Source of the DNA: Lysobacteraceae bacterium
GTDB lineage: Bacteria; Pseudomonadota; Gammaproteobacteria; Xanthomonadales; Xanthomonadaceae
Direction: 5' to 3'
Assembly: GCA_028293685.1 (NCBI GenBank)
Contig: JAQGOI010000264.1
Span: 1 to 6,455, forward strand
Length of the DNA stretch: 6,455 nucleotides
The position numbers and the translations under genes are program-made. Shown here piece by piece: positions 1 to 6,367 of the stretch. The notes beneath the pieces were generated by a model. It had not been told where the DNA came from. It worked only from the letters and a program-made list of their open reading frames with translations, and ran no database searches. Each line of letters begins with the position of its first letter. Position 1 is the stretch's first letter.

Positions 1-58
1 ATGAAGACAGTGTCCATGCAGGGCCGGGATTTGGGAATCGGAATTCGGATACAGGAGC
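1..58. other. Flank downstream of tsaD, no gene seen
   Basis: This short stretch beyond the tsaD stop holds no convincing gene. An ATG at base 1 opens a 48-codon frame to 147, but it runs antisense into the tsaD 3' end and has no visible ribosome binding site. The stretch carries related short words (GGGAATCGG, GAATTCGG) around 33-48. CGGGATT at 25-31 can pair with AATCCCG at 94-100. A small hairpin GGAGC/GCTCC (54-58/70-74) spans the tsaD stop but lacks a T-run on either side, so I do not call a terminator. Confidence 0.4.
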
Positions 59-1132
59 TTAGCGCGCTGGCTCCCGGGCGTTTACGAATGCCGAATCCCG
101 ACTTGTCGCCAACGGCGGCAAGCAAGCCATATCCCAGCGCGGCATGACCTGGATGGCTGCATCGTTCTGCTGGCCGGCCTGCAGGCGCAGGGCACCGGCG
201 AAGGCGATCATGGCGCCGTTGTCGGTGCACAACGCCGGCCGCGGGAAGCACGCGCGACCGCCGCGGCGCGCCGCCATCGCCGCCAGCTTCGCGCGCAGCC
301 GGACATTGGCGCCGACGCCGCCGGCGACGATCAGCGTTTCGCATCCAGCCGCATCCAGCGCCCGCTCGCACTTGATCGCCAGGGTGTCGACCACGGCATC
401 CTCGAAACCGCGGGCGATGTCGGCACGCGTTTTCGGCGACTGGTCACTGGCGCGCCAGGCCAGCAGCACCTGGGTCTTGAGCCCACTGAAACTGAAGTCC
501 AGCCCGGGCCGATCCGTCATCGGCCTCGAAAATTTGTAGACGTCCGGCGACCCCGTCGCGGCCAGGGCCGCCAGCTGCGAGCCGCCGGGATACGGCAGGT
601 CCATCATCTTGGCCGTCTTGTCGAAAGCTTCGCCGGCGGCGTCGTCCAGCGTTTCGCCGAGCAGCCGGTACTGGCCGATGGCGTCGACGGCGACCAGCTG
701 GGTGTGGCCACCGGAGACCAGCAGCGCCACAAATGGCGGTTCGAGGTCCGGCGCTTCCAGCAACGGCGCCAGCAGGTGGCCCTCCATGTGGTGGACGCCG
801 ATCGCCGGTTTGTCCAAGGCCCAGGCCAGCGCGCGGGCCACCCCGGCGCCGACGAGCAGGGCGCCGACCAGTCCGGGGCCGGCGGTATAGGCCACCCCGT
901 CCAGATCACCGACGCCCATGCCGGCGTCGGCCAGGGTCTGGCGGATCAGTGGCAGCAGTTTGCGCACGTGGTCTCGGCTGGCGAGCTCCGGGACGACCCC
1001 GCCATACTCGGCGTGCAGGGCGATCTGGCTGTAGAGCGCCTGTGCCCGCAAGCCTTCGACCCCGGCGAAGGCCGTGTCGTAGACCGCTACGCCGGTCTCG
1101 TCGCAGGAGGTTTCGATGCCAAGTACGCGCAT
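59..1132 (-). CDS. tsaD: tRNA N6-adenosine threonylcarbamoyltransferase TsaD
   Basis: TsaD transfers the threonylcarbamoyl group from threonylcarbamoyl-AMP to A37 of ANN-decoding tRNAs (t6A), working in the cytoplasm with TsaB and TsaE; the product was formerly called Gcp/YgjD. The 357-residue protein begins [14 protein letters not shown], the family's invariant N-terminus. The metal site HMEGH is at residues 115-119 (ligands H115 and H119), and the third ligand is D304 in CTDNG. The ASKHA-fold segments VSGGHTQL (139-146), FSFSGLKT (213-220) and [10 protein letters not shown] (271-280) are all present. I chose the ATG at 1132 because homology starts exactly there. A TTG at 1186 is in frame, but the extra 18 residues are Arg/Pro-rich and unlike the family. 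No clear Shine-Dalgarno sequence precedes 1132. The tail after PRW (331-333) is longer than the E. coli form by roughly 17 residues. The gene is divergent from rpsU, as in other gammaproteobacteria. Confidence 0.97.
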   Translation of the reverse strand: MRVLGIETSCDETGVAVYDTAFAGVEGLRAQALYSQIALHAEYGGVVPELASRDHVRKLLPLIRQTLADAGMGVGDLDGVAYTAGPGLVGALLVGAGVARALAWALDKPAIGVHHMEGHLLAPLLEAPDLEPPFVALLVSGGHTQLVAVDAIGQYRLLGETLDDAAGEAFDKTAKMMDLPYPGGSQLAALAATGSPDVYKFSRPMTDRPGLDFSFSGLKTQVLLAWRASDQSPKTRADIARGFEDAVVDTLAIKCERALDAAGCETLIVAGGVGANVRLRAKLAAMAARRGGRACFPRPALCTDNGAMIAFAGALRLQAGQQNDAAIQVMPRWDMACLPPLATSRDSAFVNAREPAR

Positions 1133-1172
1133 GGGCTTGGGGGGCGGCGCCCGTCGGAGAATGGCCGGGCGG

Positions 1173-1202
1173 TTGCGCCGTCGCAAAGGGAGCCGCTATC
1201 AT
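1173..1202 (+). promoter_or_regulatory. Predicted sigma70 promoter of rpsU
   Basis: A -10 element TATCAT (1197-1202, 5 of 6 consensus bases) follows a weak -35 TTGCGC (1173-1178, only TTG matching) after an 18-base spacer. The start site would fall near 1209, giving an rpsU leader of about 43 bases. The same -10 read on the opposite strand is TATGAT (1203-1198), also 5 of 6, and could serve tsaD, but no good -35 lies at the right distance on that strand. This rests on motif matching only. Confidence 0.5.
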
Positions 1203-1210
1203 ACGCGGCT

Positions 1211-1228
1211 CGCCCGTTGCGTCGGGCG
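1211..1228 (+). promoter_or_regulatory. Small hairpin in the rpsU leader
   Basis: CGCCCG (1211-1216) and CGGGCG (1223-1228) are a perfect 6-bp inverted repeat around a 6-base loop TTGCGT. If transcription starts near 1209, the hairpin would sit at the extreme 5' end of the rpsU mRNA, where such structures can protect against 5'-dependent decay. That role is inference, and in GC-rich DNA a stem this short can arise by chance. Confidence 0.25.
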
Positions 1229-1251
1229 GCTTCCTGTCCAGAGATCACCGC

Positions 1252-1467
1252 ATGCCCAGCGTCAAAGTCCGCGAAAACGAGCCCTTCGAGTTTGCCCTGC
1301 GCCGCTTCAAGCGCACCTGCGAGAAGGCCGGCGTGCTGGCCGAGACCCGCAAGCGCGAGTTCTACGAGAAGCCGACCCAGGAGCGCAAGCGCAAGGCCGC
1401 TGCCGCCGTGAAGCGCCAGGCCCGCCGCAGCTCGCGCGACGTCACCAAGCGCCAGCGCCTGTATTGA
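1252..1467 (+). CDS. rpsU: 30S ribosomal protein S21
   Basis: S21 is a small, very basic protein of the 30S platform, near the 3' end of 16S rRNA, and is needed for efficient initiation on mRNAs. The 71-residue product matches the enterobacterial length exactly and keeps the hallmark segments KVRENEPF (5-12), [15 protein letters not shown] (15-29), REFYEKPT (34-41) and ERKRK (43-47), with the C-terminal RLY. The ATG at 1252 is preceded by a weak AGAG about 8 bases upstream (1240-1243). The gene opens the rpsU-yqeY-dnaG operon and is followed by a hairpin/U-tract, which would let S21 be made in excess over the downstream products. Confidence 0.98.
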   Translation: MPSVKVRENEPFEFALRRFKRTCEKAGVLAETRKREFYEKPTQERKRKAAAAVKRQARRSSRDVTKRQRLY

Positions 1468-1518
1468 TCGGATCGGCGTTGCCTTTGGGCCTCGCCGGAC
1501 CTGCCGCAGTGACCCCTG

Positions 1519-1550
1519 AAGCCGGCCCAGTGCCGGCTTTTCGTGTTTTT
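1519..1550 (+). terminator. Rho-independent terminator or attenuator after rpsU
   Basis: AAGCCGGC (1519-1526) pairs perfectly with GCCGGCTT (1532-1539) around the 5-base loop CCAGT, followed by a T-rich run ending in TTTTT (1546-1550). This is a textbook intrinsic terminator, 51 bases after the rpsU stop and just before yqeY. In E. coli a partial terminator between rpsU and dnaG acts as an attenuator that lets some polymerases read through; the position suggests the same here. I see no convincing promoter between it and yqeY at 1574, so read-through is the simplest way to express yqeY and dnaG. Confidence 0.85.
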
Positions 1551-1573
1551 ATCGCCCTGACCGGAAACCCGCC

Positions 1574-2023
1574 ATGACCCTCAAGCAGCAACTCGTCGAA
1601 GACATGAAGGCCGCCATGAAGTCCGGCGACAAGATCAAACTGGGCGTGATCCGCCTGATCAACGCCGGCATCAAGCAGCGCGAAGTCGACGAGCGCATCG
1701 AGCTGGATGATCCCGCGGTGATCGCCGTGCTGGAAAAGATGACCAAGCAACGCCGCGATTCGGTCAGTCAGTACGACGCCGCCGGTCGTAACGACCTGTC
1801 GCGCATCGAGCGCGACGAGATGGCGATCATCGAGCACTACCTCCCGGCCAAGATGAGCGAGGCGGAGGTCGTCGACGCCATCGACGCGGCCGTGGCCGAA
1901 ACGGGTGCCGCAACGCCGGCAGAGATGGGCAAGCTGATGGCCGTGCTCAAACCGCGCCTGGCCGGCAAAGCCGACATGGGCGACGTATCCAAGCTGGTGA
2001 AGCAGCGGCTCTCGGGCGGCTGA
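1574..2023 (+). CDS. yqeY: GatB/YqeY domain-containing protein
   Basis: This 149-residue protein has the usual length of the stand-alone YqeY family. It shows the family's N-terminal pattern: MTLKQQLVEDMKAAMKSGD (1-19), then IRLINAGIKQREVDER, then a helical region with EKMTKQRRDSVSQY (55-68) and EHYLPAKMSE (92-101). The domain is homologous to the tRNA-contacting tail of the GatB subunit of the Asp/Glu-tRNA amidotransferase, but the catalytic part of GatB is absent, so it is not itself an amidotransferase. Its exact function is unknown; a role linked to tRNA is inferred from the domain. Only a weak GGAAA precedes the ATG. It lies between rpsU and dnaG, the same place as in Pseudomonas, downstream of the attenuator-like hairpin and upstream of a large palindrome. 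Confidence 0.93.
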   Translation: MTLKQQLVEDMKAAMKSGDKIKLGVIRLINAGIKQREVDERIELDDPAVIAVLEKMTKQRRDSVSQYDAAGRNDLSRIERDEMAIIEHYLPAKMSEAEVVDAIDAAVAETGAATPAEMGKLMAVLKPRLAGKADMGDVSKLVKQRLSGG

Positions 2024-2030
2024 CCCTAGC

Positions 2031-2110
2031 TCGTAGGAGCGGCTTACGGCCGCGAGCTCTTAGCGTTCTGGCCAACGTCAAAAGCTCGCGGCTGTAAGCC
2101 GCTCCTACGA
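2031..2110. repeat. REP-like inverted pair (BIME-type palindrome)
   Basis: The left arm 2031-2058 and right arm 2083-2110 are reverse complements over 28 positions with a single difference (2048 G against 2093 T), which in RNA is a G-U wobble. The loop is 24 bases, and inside it CGTT (2064-2067) can pair with AACG (2074-2077). Each arm holds TCGTAGGAGCGGCTTAC followed by GCCGCGAGCT, which is itself an imperfect palindrome (GCGGC 2039-2043, GCCGC 2049-2053). The words GTAGGAGCGGCTT and GCCGCGA resemble REP elements scattered between genes in xanthomonads and pseudomonads, moved by RAYT-type transposases. Two units in opposite orientation would make a BIME. The element starts 8 bases after the yqeY stop and ends 31 bases before dnaG. 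It has no U-tract, so it is more likely an mRNA stability or processing element than a terminator; that role is inference. Confidence 0.85.
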
Positions 2111-2141
2111 AGAGCATTGCTGCATGGCATCCTGATCCGCA

Positions 2142-3911
2142 ATGGCCCGCATCCCCGACGCGTTCATCGATGACCTACTCGCGCGCACCGACATCGTCGA
2201 GGTGGTCGGCACGCGCGTGCCGCTGAAACGGCAAGGCAAGGAATACGCGGCGCGCTGTCCGTTCCACGACGAGCGCTCGGCATCGTTCACGGTGTCGCCG
2301 ACCAAGCAGTTCTATCACTGCTTCGGCTGCAGCGCGCACGGGACGGCGATCTCGTTCCTGATGCAGTACGACCGCCTGGAATTTCTCGACGCGGTCGATG
2401 AACTCGCTAAGCGCGTTGGCATGGAAGTGCCGCGGGACACCGTCGTTCGCAACCAGGACAGCGACAGTCGCGAGCTGTACCTGGCGGTCGATGCGGCGTC
2501 GAAATTTTTCCAGCAGCAGCTTGCCGGCAGCGGCAAGGCGCGCGCGTACGTCGCCGGCCGCAACATCGACACCGACATCGTCGAACGCTACTCGGTCGGC
2601 TATGCGCCCGACGGTTACGGTGCGCTGAAGGATGCGCTTGGCACCGACGCCCGCCGCATGGGCCTGCTCGAACGCGCCGGGTTGTTCTCGAAAAACGACA
2701 AGGGCCATGTCTACGACAAGTTCCGCGACCGGTTGATGTTTCCGATCCACGACCGCCGGGGCCGCGTCATCGCGTTCGGCGGCCGCGTGCTGGACCCTGA
2801 AGACTCGCCGAAATATCTCAACTCGCCGGAGACCGCGCTGTTCCACAAGGGCCGTGAACTCTACGGCCTGTGGCAGGCGAAACAGGCCAATCCGAAACTC
2901 GAGCGCCTGATCGTCGTCGAGGGTTACATGGACGTCGTGGCGCTCGCGCAGTACGGCGTGTCGCAGGCGGTCGCGACACTCGGCACCGCAACCACGCCGG
3001 ACCACGCCGAGCTGCTCTTCCGCAATGCGCCCGATGTGTTTTTCTGTTTCGATGGCGATCGCGCCGGACGCGCGGCGGCGTGGAAGGCGCTGGAGTCGGT
3101 GCTGCCGCGCATGAAAGACGGGCGCCAGGCGTTTTTCCTGTTCCTGCCCGACGGCGAGGATCCCGACACGATCGTGCGCAAGGAAGGCGCCGACGGCTTC
3201 GCGCAGCGCCTGCAGCAGGCGACGCCATTGTCGGAGTTTTTCTACTCCGAGCTCGGCAAGGACGTGAACCTGGGCAATCTCGACGGCAAGGCGCGCCTGG
3301 CCGAACGCTGCAAGCCGATGCTGGCACAGATCCCCGACGGCGCTTTCGGCGACCTGATGCGGCAACGGCTGACCGAACTCACCGGCGTGGGCGCACGCAA
3401 CAGCGCACCGGAAACCCACGTGCCCGTACAACGCGCCCATGGTGGACAACCCATCGCCAAAGTCGCGAAGCAATCGCTTGTTCGCAGCGCGATCACCGCA
3501 CTCCTGCAGCAACCGTCCGTGGCGTTGGCGTTACCAATACCGTTGAGGTTTTCTTCTCTGGCGCTTGCCGGCATCGATTTGCTGACGGAGGTCGTCCTGC
3601 TGGTTCACGCGCGGCCAGGAATTACCACCGGCGCGATACTCGAGCACTTCGAGGGGCGGCCGGAAGCGGCCGCATTAGCCAAGCTGGCGACTGCGCCAGC
3701 CGTTGACGCAACAGTATCGACACCTCTGGACTCACGCGTGCTCGACGACGCCGACAAGCGACAGCAGGGGTTTCTCGATGCGATTTCACGTCTCGAAATG
3801 CAGGCACTGCATCAACGTCGCGAGGAGTTGCAGGGCCGACTGGGCAGTCTGGACGAAGCTGAGAAACAGGAATTGCGCAGCCTGATGCAGGCACGTTTCG
3901 TCGGTAGCTAA
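2142..3911 (+). CDS. dnaG: DNA primase DnaG
   Basis: DnaG makes the RNA primers for Okazaki fragments and leading-strand start at the fork, recruited by the DnaB helicase. The 589-residue protein is full length. The N-terminal zinc-binding domain has ligands C39, H42, C60 and C63 (CPFH...CFGC). The core contains YDKFRDRLMFPIHDRRGRVI (191-210) and FGGRVLDP (212-219). The TOPRIM motifs are VVEGYMD (258-264, catalytic E260) and FDGDRAGR (303-310, D304 and D306). The C-terminal helicase-binding domain (about 445-589) keeps PGITTGAILEHF (492-503) and a long helix near 540-570. The ATG at 2142 gives the family's MARIPDAFIDDLLART start. It has no recognisable Shine-Dalgarno sequence, which fits the low abundance of primase. 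The codon use of roughly the last 160 codons is less GC-biased than the rest. rpoD, the usual next gene, does not follow. Confidence 0.98.
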   Translation: MARIPDAFIDDLLARTDIVEVVGTRVPLKRQGKEYAARCPFHDERSASFTVSPTKQFYHCFGCSAHGTAISFLMQYDRLEFLDAVDELAKRVGMEVPRDTVVRNQDSDSRELYLAVDAASKFFQQQLAGSGKARAYVAGRNIDTDIVERYSVGYAPDGYGALKDALGTDARRMGLLERAGLFSKNDKGHVYDKFRDRLMFPIHDRRGRVIAFGGRVLDPEDSPKYLNSPETALFHKGRELYGLWQAKQANPKLERLIVVEGYMDVVALAQYGVSQAVATLGTATTPDHAELLFRNAPDVFFCFDGDRAGRAAAWKALESVLPRMKDGRQAFFLFLPDGEDPDTIVRKEGADGFAQRLQQATPLSEFFYSELGKDVNLGNLDGKARLAERCKPMLAQIPDGAFGDLMRQRLTELTGVGARNSAPETHVPVQRAHGGQPIAKVAKQSLVRSAITALLQQPSVALALPIPLRFSSLALAGIDLLTEVVLLVHARPGITTGAILEHFEGRPEAAALAKLATAPAVDATVSTPLDSRVLDDADKRQQGFLDAISRLEMQALHQRREELQGRLGSLDEAEKQELRSLMQARFVGS

Positions 3912-3917
3912 GTCGTT

Positions 3918-5057
3918 TCACCCCCAGACTTCGGTCATCACCCGCGCGAAGTTGCCGCCCAGGATCTTGGCGATGCGCGCATCCGAATGCCCGCGCGCCG
4001 ACAGCATGCCGCCAAGCATCGCGTACCGGTTGGTCATGTTGAGGTCGGGAATGAACAGGTAGAGGTCCCGCGGTCGCCCTGTCGCGAAGATGCCCTGCTG
4101 CTTCATGTCGGCGATTGCGGCGCGATTGTCCTTCTCGAAGGCGGCTGTACGCTCTACCGGGGCCACCGGTGTATCGCTGCCGATGCCGACATGGTCTTCG
4201 CCGCAGACATTGACCGCATGCTCGATATGTCGGATCAGGTCGATGGCGATGGGCTGCGTATCGGTGCGCAGGTACGGCCAGAAGATGATGCCGGCGACCC
4301 CGCCGCGATCGGCCATCGCACGCAGCTCGTCGTCACCGGTGTTGCGCGGCAGATCGGACAACGCGCGACAGCCAGTGTGGCTGATGAGAACAGGTGCCCT
4401 GGACGCGGCGATGCCTTCCCTGGTCGTGCGTTGCGACCCATGCGCGAGGTCGACGACGATCTTTTCGGCGTTGAGACCCCTGACGACTTCGTGGCCGTAG
4501 TTGCTCAGGCCGGCGTTGCCGGGTTCCATCGCACCATCGCCGACCAGGTTGCGGCGGTTGTGCGTAAGCTGGATGACGCGCACGCCACGCTTGCGGAACA
4601 GCGCGATGCGATCGAGGTCCTCGCCCAGCGGCTCGGTACCCTGGAAACCGAAGATCATCCCGAGCTTGCGCTCGCGATGCGCGCGTGCGAGATCGGCGCC
4701 ATCCGTGATGAGCGTGAGCGCGTCGGGATAGGCGGCAATCGTCGCGCGCCATTTTTCGATGTTGGCACTGGTGGCCTGGAAAGCCGCATCGTTCAACCAG
4801 AACTGCCCGGAAGGGCCGACCGTGAGCAACGTGGCCGTCAGTCCGCAGCCGCGTGCGGCGGCGAGTTCCGGACCAATGGCCGGATCGTCTTTGTCCAGGT
4901 AAACCAGATTGGTTCCCGATGCGCCGTCGATCGCGAGTGTGTCGGCGTACGGCGGCCACGGGCCGGCAACGGCGGCACGTGCGACTCGGCTTCGAACAAG
5001 CCACGCGCCGAGCGCAAGGCCGCCGCCGGCCTTCAGGAATCGACGTCGATCAACCAT
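3918..5057 (-). CDS. Tat-exported M19 (membrane dipeptidase) family protein, zinc site degenerate
   Basis: The 379-residue protein starts MVDRRRFLK, a twin-arginine signal (R4-R5, F7-L8-K9), followed by a hydrophobic stretch and AxA sites at 26-28 and 29-31, so it is probably exported folded to the periplasm. The fold is M19/renal dipeptidase: LTHNRRN (164-170), DLAH (203-206), PVLISHTGCRALSDLPRN (222-239), GIGSD (291-295) and a C-terminal GGNFARV (367-373). H206 and H227 match human DPEP1 zinc ligands H198 and H219; H166, R238 and D295 match its H152, R230 and D288. However, the HxD ligand motif (H20/D22) reads A46/G48 in IDGASG, and bridging E125 is Q139. Dipeptide hydrolysis by the standard two-zinc mechanism is therefore doubtful; altered metal use or another substrate is possible. 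I chose the ATG at 5057 because the Tat motif starts there and GGGAAGG lies 4 bases upstream. The gene is convergent with dnaG (6-bp gap). Confidence 0.88.
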   Translation of the reverse strand: MVDRRRFLKAGGGLALGAWLVRSRVARAAVAGPWPPYADTLAIDGASGTNLVYLDKDDPAIGPELAAARGCGLTATLLTVGPSGQFWLNDAAFQATSANIEKWRATIAAYPDALTLITDGADLARAHRERKLGMIFGFQGTEPLGEDLDRIALFRKRGVRVIQLTHNRRNLVGDGAMEPGNAGLSNYGHEVVRGLNAEKIVVDLAHGSQRTTREGIAASRAPVLISHTGCRALSDLPRNTGDDELRAMADRGGVAGIIFWPYLRTDTQPIAIDLIRHIEHAVNVCGEDHVGIGSDTPVAPVERTAAFEKDNRAAIADMKQQGIFATGRPRDLYLFIPDLNMTNRYAMLGGMLSARGHSDARIAKILGGNFARVMTEVWG

Positions 5058-5061
5058 GCTG

Positions 5062-5068
5062 CCTTCCC
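5062..5068 (-). promoter_or_regulatory. Ribosome binding site of the M19 gene
   Basis: On the minus strand GGGAAGG ends 4 bases before the ATG at 5057. It decides the start in favour of 5057 over upstream in-frame starts that would run through the intergenic region into the neighbouring gene. Confidence 0.6.
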
Positions 5069-5216
5069 GGCCGGTGTCTGCAGTCAATGCTGCCACCGGA
5101 CTGCGAGCGGTTGAAGTGCCTGTGGCATTCGGCAAAACCGGCGCGCCGATCGCGACGCGAGACACCGGCATCGCCGTCGGCCAAGACGATGATGCATCCC
5201 CGTAGGATTCGTTGCG

Positions 5217-5246
5217 TTGACCGCTTGCCGCCTGCTCTGCCGTTAT
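5217..5246 (+). promoter_or_regulatory. Weak candidate promoter of the OmpA-domain gene
   Basis: TTGACC (5217-5222, 5 of 6 consensus bases) is followed after 18 bases by CGTTAT (5241-5246), which matches the -10 consensus at only 3 positions. It would start transcription about 20 bases before the ATG at 5273. The rest of the 215-bp divergent intergenic region (5058-5272) shows no better candidate for either gene, no clear operator and no terminator. This is motif reading only. Confidence 0.25.
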
Positions 5247-5261
5247 GTCGACGGACTTCCC

Positions 5262-5266
5262 AGGAG
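5262..5266 (+). promoter_or_regulatory. Ribosome binding site of the OmpA-domain gene
   Basis: AGGAG sits 6 bases before the ATG at 5273. This good Shine-Dalgarno sequence, with the signal peptide encoded directly downstream, fixes the start. The frame is open for a further 140 codons upstream, but that part runs antisense through the M19 gene start. Confidence 0.8.
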
Positions 5267-5272
5267 ATTCCA

Positions 5273-6355
5273 ATGTTGCCACTGATTCGCATCGCACTAT
5301 GCTGCCTGCTGGCATTGCTTCCGATGGCGGCGTTCGCCGACGCCACGATTCCGGTGAAGGACATCGCCGCCGCCAAGGATCCGGGCTGGCTCAAGCGATA
5401 CGAAGGCAGCACCATCGTCAGTTACGAGCACCGCAGTTTCGACGCGGTCGATTTCCCGGATTCCAGGCTGCTGCAGGCGCCCGGCGATGCCGTGTACGAC
5501 CGATACAACAACCGCGTTGTCGAACCCAAACGCACGCTGCCCGCGGAAGGCGAATACACCCGCCTGGTGTATGTCGCTCCGGAAGATCGCTCGCCGCTGG
5601 AAGTGATTCGCAATTACATCGACGAGATCAAATCCAACGGCGGCGAACTGCAGTACGGCTGCCAGGACGAGGCGTGCGGAGGCGCACTGGTCGGCAACGA
5701 TCACGGTGGCGGCACCCAGGGCCTGCTCGAGAAGCTTTATCCGCAGGCGCGGGTGAAGGATGCGGCCTTCAGCAATGGCAAGTGCGCGACCTCGGAGACA
5801 CCGAGCGAACAGCGTTACATCCTGGCAACGATGCCCAATGGTGCCGGCGCCAATGCCACGCTGGGCATCTTCGTCTATGCACTGGACGCGGATGGCTACT
5901 GCGCCGCGCTCAATGGCCGCACCGCCGTACTCGTCGTGGCCGTCGAACCCAAGGCGCGCGAACAGAAGATGGTGACCGTCAGCGCGACCGACATGGCCAA
6001 GGCGCTGGCCAGCGACGGCCACATCGCGCTCTACGGGATCTATTTCGACACCAACAAGTCGGCGATCAAACCCGAGTCGAAGGCGACGCTGGAGCAGATC
6101 GCGCAGTTGCTCAAGCAGCAACCCAAGCTCGCGCTTTCGGTGGTCGGCCATACCGACAACGTCGGTGGGGCCGACGAAAACGTGAAACTGTCCAGGCGCC
6201 GCGCCGACGCCGTGGTGACCTCGCTGCTGGAGGATTACGGCATCGCCGAGTCACGCCTGCAGGCGGGCGGCGCAGGAATGACGCAACCGGTGGCGAGCAA
6301 TGCCGACGAAACAGGACGGGCGAAAAACCGTCGCGTGGAGCTGGTCAAACGCTGA
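5273..6355 (+). CDS. OmpA-C-domain envelope protein with DUF4892-like N-terminal region
   Basis: The 360-residue precursor has a Sec signal peptide (residues 1-22, cleavage likely after AFA). The mature N-terminal region (about 35-225) begins DPGWLKRYEGSTIVSYEHRS and recalls the DUF4892 family found in pseudomonad OmpA-type proteins; I assign that from memory with moderate confidence. It has four cysteines (C130, C135, C171, C210) that could form two disulfides in the periplasm. The C-terminal OmpA domain (about 250-358) is complete: YFDTNKSAIKP (257-267), VGHTDNVG (291-298), NVKLSRRRADAV (303-314), GAGMTQP (333-339) and NRRVEL (352-357). D295 and R310 match the residues that bind the diaminopimelate of peptidoglycan in this family. 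No beta-barrel is evident between the signal and the OmpA domain, so it is more like a periplasmic or outer-membrane-associated peptidoglycan-binding protein than an OmpA porin. Confidence 0.9.
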   Translation: MLPLIRIALCCLLALLPMAAFADATIPVKDIAAAKDPGWLKRYEGSTIVSYEHRSFDAVDFPDSRLLQAPGDAVYDRYNNRVVEPKRTLPAEGEYTRLVYVAPEDRSPLEVIRNYIDEIKSNGGELQYGCQDEACGGALVGNDHGGGTQGLLEKLYPQARVKDAAFSNGKCATSETPSEQRYILATMPNGAGANATLGIFVYALDADGYCAALNGRTAVLVVAVEPKAREQKMVTVSATDMAKALASDGHIALYGIYFDTNKSAIKPESKATLEQIAQLLKQQPKLALSVVGHTDNVGGADENVKLSRRRADAVVTSLLEDYGIAESRLQAGGAGMTQPVASNADETGRAKNRRVELVKR

Positions 6356-6367
6356 AGATGGCAGGAA

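Noticed and set aside
1133..1186. Longer TsaD starting at TTG 1186
   Set aside because: The added residues are Arg/Pro-rich, unlike any TsaD N-terminus, and would overlap the promoter region.
704..1467. Plus-strand frames across tsaD that run into rpsU
   Set aside because: One is in frame with rpsU and simply extends it upstream. S21 homology and length fix the start at 1252, and the upstream part is antisense to tsaD.
2024..2141. CRISPR-like repeat or transposon end
   Set aside because: There are only two arms, in inverted orientation and with a 24-base loop, so not a direct-repeat array, and no transposase gene is in the window; a REP-like pair explains it better.
2175..3512. A 445-codon open frame on the minus strand across dnaG, and another long one at 5297-6151 across the OmpA-domain gene
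   Set aside because: Both are antisense to genes with full family motifs. Long open antisense frames are expected in GC-rich DNA with G/C-ending codons, and their translations show no recognisable domain.
3987..5114. A 375-codon plus-strand frame across the M19 gene
   Set aside because: It is the antisense shadow of the M19 coding sequence, which has a Tat signal, a ribosome binding site and family motifs; the shadow has none.
5058..5315. N-terminal extension of the M19 protein to 5315
   Set aside because: It would bury the Tat signal 86 residues inside the protein and overlap the start of the OmpA-domain gene; the ATG at 5057 has its own ribosome binding site.
5273..5340. Lipoprotein signal in the OmpA-domain protein (C10-C11)
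   Set aside because: The cysteines fall in the middle of the hydrophobic core, only ten residues in and without a lipobox; a Sec cleavage site after AFA (residue 22) fits better.
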